64,000 nucleotides of DNA from Paramecium octaurelia (Eukaryota > Ciliophora > Oligohymenophorea > Peniculida > Parameciidae), in contig CAJJDP010000020.1 in NCBI GenBank assembly GCA_905182995.1, positions 499,453-563,452 of the forward strand, written 5' to 3'. Below, in pieces: positions 23,322 to 35,290 of this stretch. Both the position numbers and the translations under genes were made by a program. The notes under the pieces are model-generated. The model made no database searches, was not told the origin of the DNA, and saw only the letters and a list, made by a program, of their open reading frames with translations. Numbering within the stretch: position 1 is the stretch's first letter; each line of letters opens with the position of its first letter.

Positions 23322-25444
23322 ATGATCAAAACATATACCTTATAATTTGCTTCTCAAGAGATAGAAGAAATGTATAGGTAATCTCTATTGACTGGCATTA
23401 AATACAGACGCGAATATACTTATGGAATATTAAGTATATATTTAGGATTAATAATAATAAAATATAATTTGTAAGAGGTTTTGCTACCATAAATATTTGC
23501 AGGAGTTGGAATAGCATTAGAACTGGCATTGTTTTTCTTTATGAAGAAATATTGGCAAAACAAAGAAATCCTTATCACGCTGAATCTGATTTTAATGGCC
23601 ACAATCTGCGAATTTTTGAGATTGTTTGAGTCTAAAGATTTTCTTTGGTATTAGGGCTAACATTCCTCCTCTCTTAAATTAAGTACAACATAAAGATTAA
23701 TTTAGTTATTTATTTATAGGGAAGTTAGTTTTTAATTTAATCCTTCATTTTCTGTTGCTCCTAAGCTGTAGCAATTTATGACTTAAGTTAATCTGATATA
23801 TCTGCAATCATTTCTCACTGCCTTATCACTTTAATTCTAGTCATGCTTCGTTATCAATACGAAATTATAAATAGAAAGAACTTCCTAACTGGACTTTCTA
23901 AGGAACAATATGAAAACGTGATAGAAGATCTATTACCATCATGGGTAGTGGTGCTTAAATATAACAAATTAGCTTCCCAACTCTAAATAGAGAAGATCAA
24001 TAAAAATCTTAAAGAAAAATTCAATCTTCAAAGTAATGAAGCATTAAGAGACTTTTTGAGAAAAATAACCTTATATGATTTCGAAATAACTGCTTAATCA
24101 TAGAATATAAAAATAGAACATGAAATAATTTAGATATTAAAATCAAAAAGTGAAGATCACCCAGTGCAAAGATACTTTGGAAATTTGGAAAAGGAGGTCC
24201 ATTCAAAATAACACAAATTTAAAATTACTTAGGTTTATTTCAAAGCTTTCGAACCTTAAGTCATTCTATTATTTGAAGAGATTAAAGAAGACAAATACGA
24301 TTAATTCCTAAATTAGATTGAATAAAGAGATATTCAGCAACATGTATTAATATAAATTATGCTTAAGCACAATTCTAAAGTAAGCCTATCATCAATTTAT
24401 TAACAAATGTAACTCATTTAATAAGTTCATGCTCAAACCCAAATGTCACCCTTTATTAAAAAAGACTAATCTAGTGCTATTCAATAAAATTTGTAAAAAT
24501 TAATGCAGCAATGTTATTATTTATACAATCTTAATAATAATTTGTTGAATCTCTACAAAATATCTCACAGATAGATCAAATATGAACTTTAAGATTTATA
24601 GACTGAATAATTTTTTAAGACTATTTGTGATAATTTGCTTATTAATTATCAGTAGAGGAGGATTGACATTACAAATTTTTCAATTAAAAAGGAGGCAATC
24701 AGAACAGATAAAAATAAATTAATATCCATTATTATGAACTTAATGGAATTTATGAAGATTCTACTCTCTATTATCTATACAGATGAGAGCATTATTTTTC
24801 AGATTCATCCATTGAAGAAACCTTTTTCATTATCTATAAAACAATCCAAATTGCAAAATGATTCCATTTAAATAACTTTGACTCATCCTAATTTAAACAT
24901 TACTAATTCAATTATTAATTTAATCTAAAATATTTAGGCAATTTCAATTGACGATAAAAAAAGAAATTGGAACAATAAAAACTATTATGATATGATCTCC
25001 AATTTGAATCATACACTTTCTAAAATGATTGATCACTATAAAAATGATATTTAATCTCTTGCATCTATAGGAGCTGGATTATAAAATAGCGGATAACAGA
25101 ATAAAACTCATCAACATAATTAATAGAAATAATTTAATACTTTAGGATTTATTATGGCAAAATATTTTATCAGTCAATTAGGTCCTTTTAATAAAATTAA
25201 CTTCAAATAGGCTCTTATTGAGAATGATATCTTGAATCTATAATACAGTTCCGCACTTTATTAAACTAAGATACAATTTACGATTTTTAAGGACTTGCAA
25301 AATTTTTCAAGAGAAATTTCAAAATTAGAAGGAAATAATTTAGATGAGAATTTATTTTTTTCACAAAAAAAATATAATCATTAGCAAATTACAGATAGAT
25401 TATTTCAAATTCATATTGAGGATTAATAAAAGAATATATTTTGA
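23322..25444 (+). CDS. multi-pass membrane protein with degenerate histidine-kinase-like (GHKL) region
   Basis: 699 residues with one intron (23683-23705, 23 nt). The first ~190 residues carry about five hydrophobic segments, including GILSIYLGLIIIKYN, QIFAGVGIALELALFFF and ISHCLITLILVMLRY. A linker (YENVIEDLLPSWVVVL) typical of ciliate PAS/sensor-kinase families follows. A Gln-rich helical region leads to a segment like a GHKL ATPase: TDKNKLISIIMNLM resembles the N box, and TLGFIMAKYFISQLGP resembles the G2 box. The H-box histidine, the Asn of the N box and the Gly-rich G1 motif are not clear. Kinase activity is therefore doubtful, and it may be a sensor or scaffold. The stop TGA is at 25442-25444, 38 nt from the convergent coiled-coil gene. 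Confidence 0.75.
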
Positions 25445-25482
25445 ATTTTTTAAAAAAAAGGAAAAAATTGCACTAAAAAATA

Positions 25483-26366
25483 TCACTGATGATTTTCATT
25501 ATCATATTTTATAGAATGATATCTGGAGTATTCAAATGTTTGGTTTTATTGCTAAGATTTATCTAAAACACCAGTTTCAAATATTCCTGATCTTTTAGCC
25601 AAAATACTTTTTTATAGACTTTAAGCTCTGGTCTATTAAGAAAAAATAAATTTCGATTTAGTTTCTGAATTAGGTATTGAGTTAATTGAAGTGTTCTTAT
25701 TATGAGAAGAATCATATCTGCCCCTTTTCACACTAGTCTAGATATGCTACTGGTAGTCTTATAACATCTTAGACTCGGTCGGTTATAGTTTAAGATTTTA
25801 GTTTCTCAAATCTGAATATTCATTCATTTATTCTTTGAACTTTTTAATAATTTGTTTGAGTTTTTCATTTTTCTAAACCTATTTTAATAAGGCTTCTTTA
25901 GTGAACATCAATTCCTAAAAAGTAAGCTTAATAAAATACATTTTCTAAAAATTAATTTGCTTTTGCAAGTGTTTAGACATTATGCTTCAATTATTTACAT
26001 TATTCATTTAAAGTATGACATTCTTGTCTAAAGAATACCATTTTGTTTTAAGCGTTTACTACCTTTTATGGTTATATATGATTCATTTACTTGGGATTCT
26101 TATTCATGAAATGCAACGTATTAATGAAACTTTTCATTAATTCTATCTATGTCTTTCTTCATGTTTTCCAAGACTTGCTTAAAAGCATTGAGGATGCTGT
26201 TTTGTTAAGACTTCAACATATGGTTTACATTTGTGTTAGTTTAATCTATTAAACCTTCCATCTCTTTGCAAAGTTCCTACATATTCTTGGCTTGATCAGG
26301 GTGGATCTTTTCTAGAGTAGGCAATATTTGTTTATTTTCAGTTATAAAAAGAGGCTGCTCCGCCAT
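25483..26366 (-). CDS. coiled-coil protein (hypothetical)
   Basis: 276 residues, with introns 26063-26090 (28 nt, ends AAG) and 25915-25939 (25 nt). The start ATG 26366 gives MAEQPLFITENKQILPTLEK. Most of the chain to residue ~215 is helical with heptad-like repeats (DQAKNMQELCKEMEGLIDQT, ALLKQVQKNEKLKQIIKKF). It ends in a Ser/Gln/Lys-rich tail with possible phosphosites. No enzyme motif is visible. A plus-strand frame over 25,445-25,705 looked protein-like at first, but it is antisense to the tail of this gene and has no start codon. Function unknown. Confidence 0.75.
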
Positions 26367-26391
26367 TAAATGTTTTAATTAAATATAAAAA

Positions 26392-27109
26392 TCAATAATC
26401 ACAATTTTTGCCTTAGCCCTCAAGCTTTTTTTGAGAATCATCCGACAAGAAATTATATTAAGGATCTGTGATTTATTTAAAAAAGGACAGTCTAGGTTTA
26501 TTATATACAAATAATTCCAAATCGATATTTTTATTATTCATTGCTATAATAAATCTTTGAATATCGTTTCTTAAATCAGGTTTTAATTATTCTAAATTAA
26601 ATTCATATTAATACTTGACGAAATTGGAGCTTTGAGGCCAAGTTCTTTATAAGAATTTTGTAGAAATCCATCAAATTCAGTTTTATTAATTAACTCATCA
26701 TGAATATATTGACATCTTATCCCATATGGACAATACCCTTATTGGAAGAATCTCTTGCATGGTTTAGTTTTATATTTGGAATGCAAATGAGTTTTAGGCT
26801 ATAATTCAGAGATCCCATGAGCAAAAGAACACTTAAATTTAAATAAAAAAATACTTCATAACCATATTTACATTTCCCAGTCAACACAAAATTCTTGCAG
26901 AGTTCTGTTTTTTTCTTTTTAGTATACTCCTCTATATATTATTTTTTTTCTTGAATAGTTATGAAGTGTTTTTTAGAAGGTTTAACACTGCAATAATATA
27001 AAGAATTATTTTACTCTATCTCAAAAGTGTTTTCCTCATTATCGCTAATATCAGTATCACAAATTGAGAATTCATGTTAGTTCCTCCAACTTAGATAGGT
27101 TATATTCAT
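26392..27109 (-). CDS. tandem CCCH zinc finger protein (TTP-like)
   Basis: 223 residues, with introns 26832-26854 (23 nt) and 26592-26614 (23 nt). Two CCCH fingers with exact C-x8-C-x5-C-x3-H spacing occur at about residues 72-130. They are CKNFVLTGKCKYGYECSFAH, split by intron 1, and CKRFFQQGYCPYGIRCQYIH. Each is preceded by a KTELCK/KTKPCK-type lead-in, as in tristetraprolin/ZFP36 proteins. These bind AU-rich RNA and control mRNA decay or translation. RNA binding here is inferred from the motif. The acidic N-terminus and the 90-residue C-terminus have no known domain. The gene is co-oriented with, and 25 nt upstream of, the start of the coiled-coil gene. Confidence 0.92.
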
Positions 27110-27634
27110 TTATACAATTAAGTTATATAAATATATTTATACAGAAAAATCTTCTAAAATAAATATATAAACACCAATGAATTACATCCAGTAATAACAA
27201 AAGAAAATGAATACTAAAAGTAAATAACAATTAAGCAAATATAGAATTGTAACTTTCATACATAAACCTTACTGAAAATGATTATTATAGTATGCCCCAA
27301 GATCAAGAATATAAAATATTGTAAATTTAAGTTGAATCTCAATTATTATTCAATTTTTGTTAAAATGATGAGATTAACAACATACTATTAAGTGTTTCTA
27401 TAGAAAATAGGTGTTTTTCTTTAAGTAATTGAGAAATTGAAGATTTATTCATTGAATTTTGAATCCCCTAAGCGAGAACAAAAGAATAATAAATATTGTA
27501 TGACTTAAAGCTTATTAACTTAAATTTATTTGTTTTTGTTTTTATAATTAATATTAATAAAATTGTTTTATCAATGTTAAATATGCTTGATGTAATTTCG
27601 ACATTTTCAATTCACTCTTGCCAAAGTAGAAGGT
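27110..27634. promoter_or_regulatory. divergent promoter region
   Basis: About 525 nt between the starts of the CCCH gene (minus) and the next plus-strand gene. AT-rich, with no gene or specific element recognised. Confidence 0.35.
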
Positions 27635-28585
27635 ATGATGAATGATAATAAAAAATATAGAAATAGATAAACTGGAAATTTATCAAAGGGATCCACTGCT
27701 AGATAATCAACAAGACCAAATTAGAAGTTTTACAAAATACAATTAGATGATTTGCCATTCAAGACTAGTCCAAAAAGTGAACAAAGAGAGAAAGTAGAAA
27801 TTTAACCAATAAATGAATAAAATAAATAAAGAGAAAATGAAAATGAAAACCAATTTGGAAGTAACTTTTACCCATTGATCAATTTTTAAAAAAGTAATTA
27901 TTAGTGATTAACAAATAAGTCTCCTACCGTCAGTTATTGAAAGAAAGTAATTAATTCATAATTTTTAGTTAAGTTCGAAAAGGATATTAAATCTCTTCAT
28001 CCATCAGACAAACGAAATTTAGTAATATACAAAATAATGCGTGAACTTTTTTAAGAACTTTAATTTGAGATACAAAACATATTGATTTGTCAACATCCAA
28101 TTTCTAAACTTTTTTATATCTATTTTTCAGATACTGATTATTGTCCAATCTCGAAATGTTGTAATTAAAATGTAGTAATTCGAATTGGTGAGGCATTGGG
28201 TGGAGAAATCAGATGTTTAAATCCTAAGTGTCCTTTGGGAGTGTTAACAACTTTTGAAATAGAGGAAAAGATTCTTTGGAATTCCAAATTTTAATAAAAA
28301 CAAGTTATCTCATCGCTAATTTCAAGTGGAAAGTACAGAACCAAGAGTTTACTTTAATCCGTTTAAGTTCCTTAAGATAATAATACTTATGCTCCGAAAT
28401 AATAAAAATAAAATTAGAATTCATGGAAAAGATCTTCCACATTTTATTAGAGAGCTAGTTAAACCAACTACGAATAAATATATAGGTACGAATTGTCAAA
28501 AAATTTATTACTCAATTCTTAAATTTTTAATAAGAATTTTGATGATTAAATAGATGAAAAATATAAATACAGATGCAAATTTTGA
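27635..28585 (+). CDS. hypothetical protein with Cys-containing core, 300 aa
   Basis: Three exons, with introns 27894-27919 (26 nt, ends AAG) and 27947-27968 (22 nt). The N-terminal third is polar and Gln/Asn/Glu-rich. The middle holds a Cys pattern, ICQHPIS, DYCPISKCC and IRCLNPKCPLG, around a beta-like stretch (NVVIRIGEALGGEIRC). It could bind one zinc, but it matches no family I know. The C-terminal ~100 residues are Gln/Ser/Asn-rich. There is no signal peptide or membrane segment. The start could be either of two adjacent ATGs. It ends 20 nt from the convergent 1289-residue gene. Confidence 0.7.
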
Positions 28586-28605
28586 TTATTATATTAAATT
28601 CTTAT

Positions 28606-31600
28606 TCATTATTTTAAATTTGGAACTAATTCATATGGAACTTTTAAACAATCTGATGTTCCTTCAACATTTTAAAAATTGTCTAATTAATTTAAGAATA
28701 ATAGTACTTTCAAAATCTGTTGATTGAAAAAATCTTATTTATAGATTATCAGGGACAATAAATGAGAAAATCTTAAATCCATCTATATATTATGGAATGT
28801 CTGGATATTCTCCACATAAATCTAATCTATTTCCTTAGAAATTGCATTAATCATAAACCACAAAACAATCATTCACATCTTCTTATTAACGATTAAATGT
28901 TTTTATTCTATCATTTTTTACTAATGGTTTTCTTCCCTATCTAAATTTATATTAAGGATCATTCAAATAATCATGGGTCTTTTTTTAATCCTCCTGATAA
29001 GGTTGAAATTAACTTGGGTCCTAAATTGTTGAATCATAATCAGGATATTATTATACAATATCCTCATATGATTAAGAATAATTTGGTTAAAAATCAAGAT
29101 CATAATCTCCTTACTTATATCCGACTTAATCTCTATATTATTACATCGATTTTTTCCATTGTTTTTATTATTATTGTCTAATTGTTAAATCTCTTAAGAC
29201 TTAATCAGGATCTGTGTATCTACCCTTATAAGCAGCAGTTACTCTACTCATTCCATAACCAGTATCAGGATAAAAGTCTCTTCCAACCCATGGTGAACAA
29301 TGATAAGTCTATTGCTGATATGGATGCATTTTATAATAAGAGTTAACATGTGGAAAGGGTGAATGATCAACTGATTATTTTCGATGTCTATAAGGATATC
29401 CATTAAACGGATATCTTACTTATTATCTTCTCATAGTTTCATATCTCCAAAATCGTTCATCTTCAAATACATCTTGAAATGGATATCTTGTTGGATAATT
29501 AAAAGGAACTCTTCCTCTTTTTGATTACCTATGTTCATAAAATGGATCATTCGGTATGTATCTGCCATTAAAATCATATAACCCCTCTTCATTTTAATTT
29601 TCTATATTTTCTTCTTCTTAATCTTCTGCTTTTTCTTGATTTTTTTTTTTCTTTTTTTTATCTTTTTCTTATGATTATTTTTTTTTTGTTTTTGACTTTT
29701 ATTTATTTTAAGCATTCTCTTCTTATTCTTCTTAATTTTCTTCCTATTATTATTCTTCTTTTGGTTCTTCATCCTCTTGCTCTTTTGCAGGCTCTTCGTC
29801 CTCTTGCTCTTTTGGAGGTTCTTCATCTTCTTGCTCTTTTGGAGGCTCTTCATCCTCTTGTTCTTTTGCAGGCTCTTCATCTTCTTGTTCTTTTGCCGGT
29901 TCTTCCTAATCTTGTTCTTATTAATTAGCCGTTTCATCATTGTTCTAATTTTCATTTTCTTCCTAATTTTCCTTTTCCTTTTCCTTTTCTTTTTACTTTT
30001 CTTTATTACTCTTATTTTTTGATTATACTGGCTTTTCTTTGTTATTTTAATCATCCTCATTATTATTTTAATTGCTCGCTTCTTCCTCCTCCTGATTGGT
30101 TCCACTTTTATTAGCTTTTGCAGCTTTATTTGAAGATGCTTTTTATTATTACTTATCATCCTTATCTTTATTATTTTATTTTTAAGTGGATGATGTTTTT
30201 GGTTTATTTTATCCATCTTATTTATTACTTTATGTTTAATCATCATTACCTTATTCATTATTACCCCCTTCTTCTTAATCATTTGATGAACTTTAACTTT
30301 AACTTTTTTATTTATTATTTGAATTTCCAGAACTCTACTTATTTTTATCTTTGTCTTTATTATTGTTAGTACTTTAATTATTTTAAGAATTGTTTTATTA
30401 TGATTATGATTCATCCTCTCCATATTAGATTTATTATTTTTTAGGGCCTGGGATAGGATTTTCTTTTTTATGATCCTTTTTTGATTAACCTCCCTATTGA
30501 TTTTATGATTCTTGATTTTCCTGTTAAGAAAAATTATACTCTATAATTATTCTATCAATTATTTCTGGATCATTATTATTATACAAAGAATTATTTCTAA
30601 AATTTTTACCTCTTAAATTATTTCTTTTAGAAACAACTTCTTAGCCTCTAAGATTGAAGTCTTAATCTTCTTAAATTGAATTATCAAATTAATGATTATG
30701 ATGATGGAATGAATGATGATGATGATGGTGATGGTGGATTGGTCTTTCGTATTCAGAGTAAGATTATTCATCTTCATATTAAGTACTTCTAAATTAGTCA
30801 CTATGATGATGATTATGATGATGGTGGTGATGAGAATGATGAGTTTAATATTAATCATAATGATCATTTTATCCATATTGATCATCATCCAATTATTATT
30901 ATTAATGATTATGACCTTTGTTCTAAAAATGTTCTTCCTGATTATTGTTTTATGTACTTTAGTTTACTAGATTCTCCTATTATCTTCTTGATTAATTATA
31001 TTCATCAAACACTATGCTTTCAATTTTCTATTCTTGCTATTTTTAGTTATTAGAATCATTAAAATTGATAGATTCTTGGATTTCTTAAGTCTTTTTTTCA
31101 TATTAATCTATCTAATTTAACCTTTATTAATGCTATTATTCTTCAACCTGTAATGGTTAATCAAAGATATCATCATTATTTACGTGTTAAATATCAATTT
31201 CTTGTTATACTTCCTTAGGTTCTTAATCTCCTTCTAATGGTAGGTCTTCATTAATTTCTATTTATGGTATGCTTCCTTATGATTAGTTGATTTATATAAA
31301 TTAAACTCCTTCATATTTTTCATTATTATTATTAGAATACAATAATTTTGATTATGTATTGATCTACTGAATTTCTTCATTTATCTTAATGTCTACTTTT
31401 TCTTCAATAAATCTACTTTTCTAAGTATTATCTTCAGTTTTTATTTATTCTTTGCCTTCATTATATTACTATTAAATAAATGAGGAATTCATTTAAATCA
31501 TTTTTTCTATACTGCGATTACTTTATGAGATAGCCTTTTAACATTTTAAGTTCTCTATAATAAAAAACAATTCTTCTATCAATTTGTTTTGGTTGATATC

Positions 31601-32602
31601 ATTATTGACTTAAATGAGTATTACATAATAGTTAAATCTTTATTAATTTTGAACTAACTTAAATTAATCAATAATTTCTACTTGAACTAAATCTAAAATG
31701 ATATATCAGATTGTCAATGCAAAAGTATTAATCAAATTCCATCTTGATTTGATTTCTCTCTTCAGAGTAGCTTATCAATTTTATGCATTCTAATGTAAAC
31801 TCAATATTAAAGTTAATTTCATTCTTCTCCAATTCAACATTGGCAGCATAAATTGAGTTGATTAATGTGTAGTACTAGATAGATTAAGATGTCTTTAATG
31901 AGCCTAATTATATCTATAAATATATTTACATTATTTTATAAATTTTGGAGCAATTTGTTATAATTAGACACTTTAAAGCGAATGAAATAGTTCCTTATCC
32001 CTTTTACACTCATTTACTTTGCATGAGATGTAGTGTTTTTATATTTGTTAAATTAAATTAGTCACTTATGATTCAGTTCCCTTAAAATCATTCTCAAACA
32101 AAGTAGCAAATATGATCTATACAAAATAATCTTATTGATCCTTAAATTTAAAGCTAAACTAAAGTCCATTCAGAGTTTCCTGTATTAGTTATTTAATAGA
32201 CCCTTGCTGATATATATTTAATAAATGCAAATTTATTATCTCTTATTTATTCTACATATTCACTAATTTTGTTCTAATGTAGACATAATTTCTGCCCTCT
32301 ATAACATATTACTCAATATCATAATTCTTTTCGTATTCAAGTTACATCTAAAATGATTATTGATGAATCTTACAACATATTAACTTTTCACTTTTTTATC
32401 AATGTAGACTAAAACATCTTAATCAAGAGTATAGTCATTGAATTCATCAAATTTTAGAAGGTGTCCTTTTTTAGTTCTGAATATTCCATATTCATTTTGA
32501 TTAATATTTTCTATTTGCAATACTTCATTAACTTCTTTTGATATTTAACATTGCAATTTGCTTGCGATATCTTACGACTCGTTCAGCATTCCAGGTAGAC
32601 AT
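28606..32602 (-). CDS. giant low-complexity protein with possible beta/gamma-crystallin-like C-terminus
   Basis: 1289 residues, with introns 32511-32532, 32348-32373, 31904-31929, 31654-31681 and 28683-28707 (22, 26, 26, 28 and 25 nt). The summed exons stay in frame. Residues 1-340 look globular but unrecognised. The middle is extreme low complexity. It has Gln/Asn/Asp/Glu runs, two His-rich clusters (e.g. HHSHHHHHHNHHH), Lys/Asn/Ser blocks and a perfect-looking EEPAKEQED repeat. The last ~260 residues return to complex sequence with many Tyr, Arg and Pro residues (GRYIPNDPFYEHRQSKRGR, CSPWVGRDFYPDTGYGMSR). They end in a segment (CFVVYDQCNFQGNRLDLCGE ... FKIFSFIVPD) that resembles a beta/gamma-crystallin-type fold. 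Function unknown. Long frames on the opposite strand in the Lys/Glu-rich part are shadows. Confidence 0.75.
29764..29905 (-). repeat. 27-nt tandem repeat encoding EEPAKEQED
   Basis: About five copies of a 27-nt unit in the giant low-complexity gene. The encoded unit is EEPAKEQED or EEPPKEQED. Copies differ by a few synonymous changes, so this looks like recent tandem duplication inside the coding region. Confidence 0.9.
30690..30845 (-). repeat. His-rich coding clusters (CAT/CAC runs)
   Basis: Two stretches of mostly histidine codons separated by a short acidic/Tyr/Gln segment. On the plus strand they appear as ATG/GTG runs and create a spurious Met-rich open frame. Histidine runs could bind metal ions or be a slippage product. 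Confidence 0.85.
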
Positions 32603-33078
32603 TGTATATTTACTGTTAATAAATACAAATACAGAACAACTGTCCGTTTTATATAAATTTACATTCGATATATAAAAAATAAACTTACAAACCAAATATA
32701 TTAGTTCATTGCTAAAGAAATCAAACAAATAATTTAGTGTTCATAATATAAATTATTTGATATATATATTAAACTATAGACTAAAGAAACTAAACACTGT
32801 GTTGTGATTAGATATTTACAATAAAGCCTGATTTATTTTTAGTACCGTCATTCTATATACTAGCACAAATATTAAAATTGAAGTGATTTTTGATTTATTG
32901 TTAAATTTAATGAATAAAATTGATAAAAATAGTTTGTGAGTTTAAATGACATCTTTATTATGAAGGATGGATTGGAAACAAATTTAGAGAAAAAATGAAC
33001 CATTAATTAGAACTCATTATCTTCTTGCATTCTAATTTGGAGTTCTTTTGTTAATTTTAAATATTCATTATTTAACTA
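32603..33078. other. intergenic spacer
   Basis: About 475 nt between the start of the giant low-complexity gene and the end of CKS1, both on the minus strand. AT-rich, with no gene seen. Confidence 0.4.
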
Positions 33079-33380
33079 TCAATATGGCGCACTAAATCCG
33101 GGGGGTGGTAAACCAGTATTTGGGTCAGTATTTTTAGGTCGTCTAAATAATAAGATGTGAGGTTCAGGTCTATGAGTTTCATAATGAACCCATCCTCTAG
33201 ATTATTGTACGCCTATTGCTCTCCATTCCATTTCATTTAACAATTTTCCTAAATTTTACAGATTAAAGTACCTTTAGTAATTTTTTTGAATATGTGTTTG
33301 GGCAAGATAACATGTCTGTATTCATAATGATCATCAAAATATTTGTCAGAATATTCTATCTCCTCTGGATAATGAGGCAT
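33079..33380 (-). CDS. CKS1: cyclin-dependent kinase regulatory subunit CKS1/Suc1
   Basis: 92 residues with one intron (33249-33271, 23 nt). The chain matches the CKS family almost end to end: [48 protein letters not shown] and [13 protein letters not shown]. The phosphate-pocket residues and the HxPEPH hinge are present. Length is normal for the family (about 80-110). The final extension [18 protein letters not shown] is short and Pro-rich. CKS binds the CDK C-lobe and reads phosphothreonine on substrates, promoting multisite phosphorylation and cell-cycle progression. The start ATG 33380 is preceded closely by an in-frame TGA. Very secure call. Confidence 0.97.
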
Positions 33381-34038
33381 ATACACTACTTCAAATTTTA
33401 AATTAAAAATATAATACAATCGTTGAATTAATTTAAAATATATTTATATTTCCTTCACAAAGTAAGGAATAGGAAGAAATCCAAAATATATTGCCTTGCC
33501 TGAAATTAATTAAATAAATGATTAAGAAAAACAATTCCCATATTTATAATGTTTTTCAACTTTTTTACTTAATTTTAATTTTAGAATAAATAATCAAATA
33601 TTATTTATTTTAAAAAGTTGATATAGACAGCTAATTTTGAGGATATCCGTTGCTATTTTGATGATCCACAGGGTAATTAATAAAAGTATTAGTTCTGAAC
33701 CTAAATAGTAAATAAATAAGATAAGTTCATTTAATACTGTTCTTTGATAAAAAAATATACTATAAATAATTTAAACTCATTCAACAAGAATATTCTTCTG
33801 CACCTTGACACTTTTTACATTTTAAGCAATTATTTGAACTCAGAATATATAATTAGAAATAGAAAAAATAAAGTAGTGATTTGTCAAGAATATCGTTGTG
33901 TATTAATCAATTCTTTGATTTATATCAACACAAATTGATAGGATCTTAAAACAATATCATTCTTGAGAATTATAAAATTCTTAAAAATTCTTATAAATAA
34001 GCCATGATTATTCAAGAATTTATTTGATATTTTTATTA
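33381..34038. promoter_or_regulatory. divergent promoter region
   Basis: About 660 nt between CKS1 (minus) and the RING/LON gene (plus). It is unusually long for this window. A 64-codon standard-code frame at 33744-33938 (plus) has no recognisable motif and is not called. Confidence 0.35.
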
Positions 34039-35290
34039 ATGAAATTCATCTTGTAATGCTCAATATGCCTGTAGAATTTAAAAAATCCAGTGTCTTTGAG
34101 TTGTGGGCACACTTTTTGCTAAAATTGCATATAAAATTCTTTTGAAACTTAAGAATTTTGTGCATGTCCCTTATGTCGTTAACCCGCCCTGCTTAGTAAC
34201 AATAAAACTGATGAATTATTACCTATTGTCCAATAAATTTACGAATAAGAAGGAACTTAAAGTATAATCGATCTTTAAATTAGGTTTATTAAATGAATTT
34301 CCTTCCTTAATAATATGTCTTTGTTGTGCTTTAACTCCTATCAATCCTGTGGTGCTTCCTTGCTAACATATGTTTTGTCAAAAATGCATCGAAGAAAGTT
34401 TAAAAGAAGAATTATTATGTCCTGCTTGTTCAGATTATTGTTTTAATATCAAAGTCAATACAAATAAGAAATATAAAGATCTCATTGACTGGTACTTGAA
34501 GGAATTTAAAATCGAGGAGGAATAAGAAATTGCTTAAGTTTTATAAAACGACAGCATATTTGGTATTCCAGTTTTCCACTTTGATTAATCGGTTATTATA
34601 TATGGATAAACAGATTTTCAATTTCTAGAATTTAGATACTAAGAAATGATAAAAATGGTTGGTTCAGGTTCTGGTAATTTTGTTGTATCAAATGATTTGA
34701 TAAATGGGGATTTAGTTTAAATTAGAAGTATTAAAAAAACAAACAAAGGATTTCAAGTTTAGGTTGATGGAGTATCGAGAATTAGAATAAAATAAGTGTA
34801 TAGTTATATTGATGGAGTTAAAACTTCATATTAGAACTGGAATACTCAATAATTATGGCTTTGTGAATGTGAATATTTGAGAGATCAAATTTTCAAAGAA
34901 AATTATTTTTAGCAATACAAATATATTGTTGCCACCTTAGAAAAATTATATCAAAACATTAAACTAGAAGTTAGAGACGTTTTTTAGGCCTTTATGAAAA
35001 AGATTACTACATTATCAAATTCTGAAAGTAGTCTCATCTTACTAGCCTCTCTAAATAATAATTTTGAATTAGAATATTACTCAACTGATATTGAAAAAAG
35101 AATATAACAAATACAATAACACTTTGCATTATTAGAATAAAAAATAAAAGGACTTTATGATAAAGATGATTAAATTTAACATGCAAAATTGAAATATGAT
35201 AGCATTGAAATAGTTTAATACCCTGAATTCGATGTTACTACTCAATATTTTCTTAATCTCTTTAATATTAAGAAAGTTCTTTGTTTTTGA
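34039..35290 (+). CDS. LONRF-like protein: two RING fingers and a LON N-terminal-type domain
   Basis: 409 residues with one intron (34228-34249, 22 nt, starts GTCC and ends AAG). RING 1 is at residues 5-50: CSICLQN, CGHTFCQNCI, CACPLCRQ. RING 2 follows at about residues 85-130: CLCCALT, CQHMFCQKCI, CPACSDYC. Residues ~170-300 resemble the LON substrate-binding domain: FGIPVFHFDQSVIIYGQTDF, LEFRYQEMIKMVG, NGDLVQIRSIKK and VQVDGVSRIRI. The order RING-RING-LON matches vertebrate LONRF proteins, which are candidate E3 ligases. No LON ATPase or protease part is present. The C-terminal 100 residues are helical. This is a nice complete case; the substrate is unknown. Confidence 0.88.

Noticed and set aside
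25445..25705. A plus-strand, protein-like extension of the histidine-kinase-like gene after a seeming frameshift, with its own 29-nt intron
   Set aside because: It has no start codon and needs a frameshift. The minus strand over the same bases carries the continuous C-terminus of the coiled-coil gene ending at 25483, so the extension is an antisense shadow.
29602..30423. A 273-codon Lys/Met-rich minus-strand frame and several Leu/Phe-rich plus-strand frames
   Set aside because: They are other-frame shadows of the low-complexity part of the 1289-residue gene, whose frame continues through with the ciliate code on both sides.
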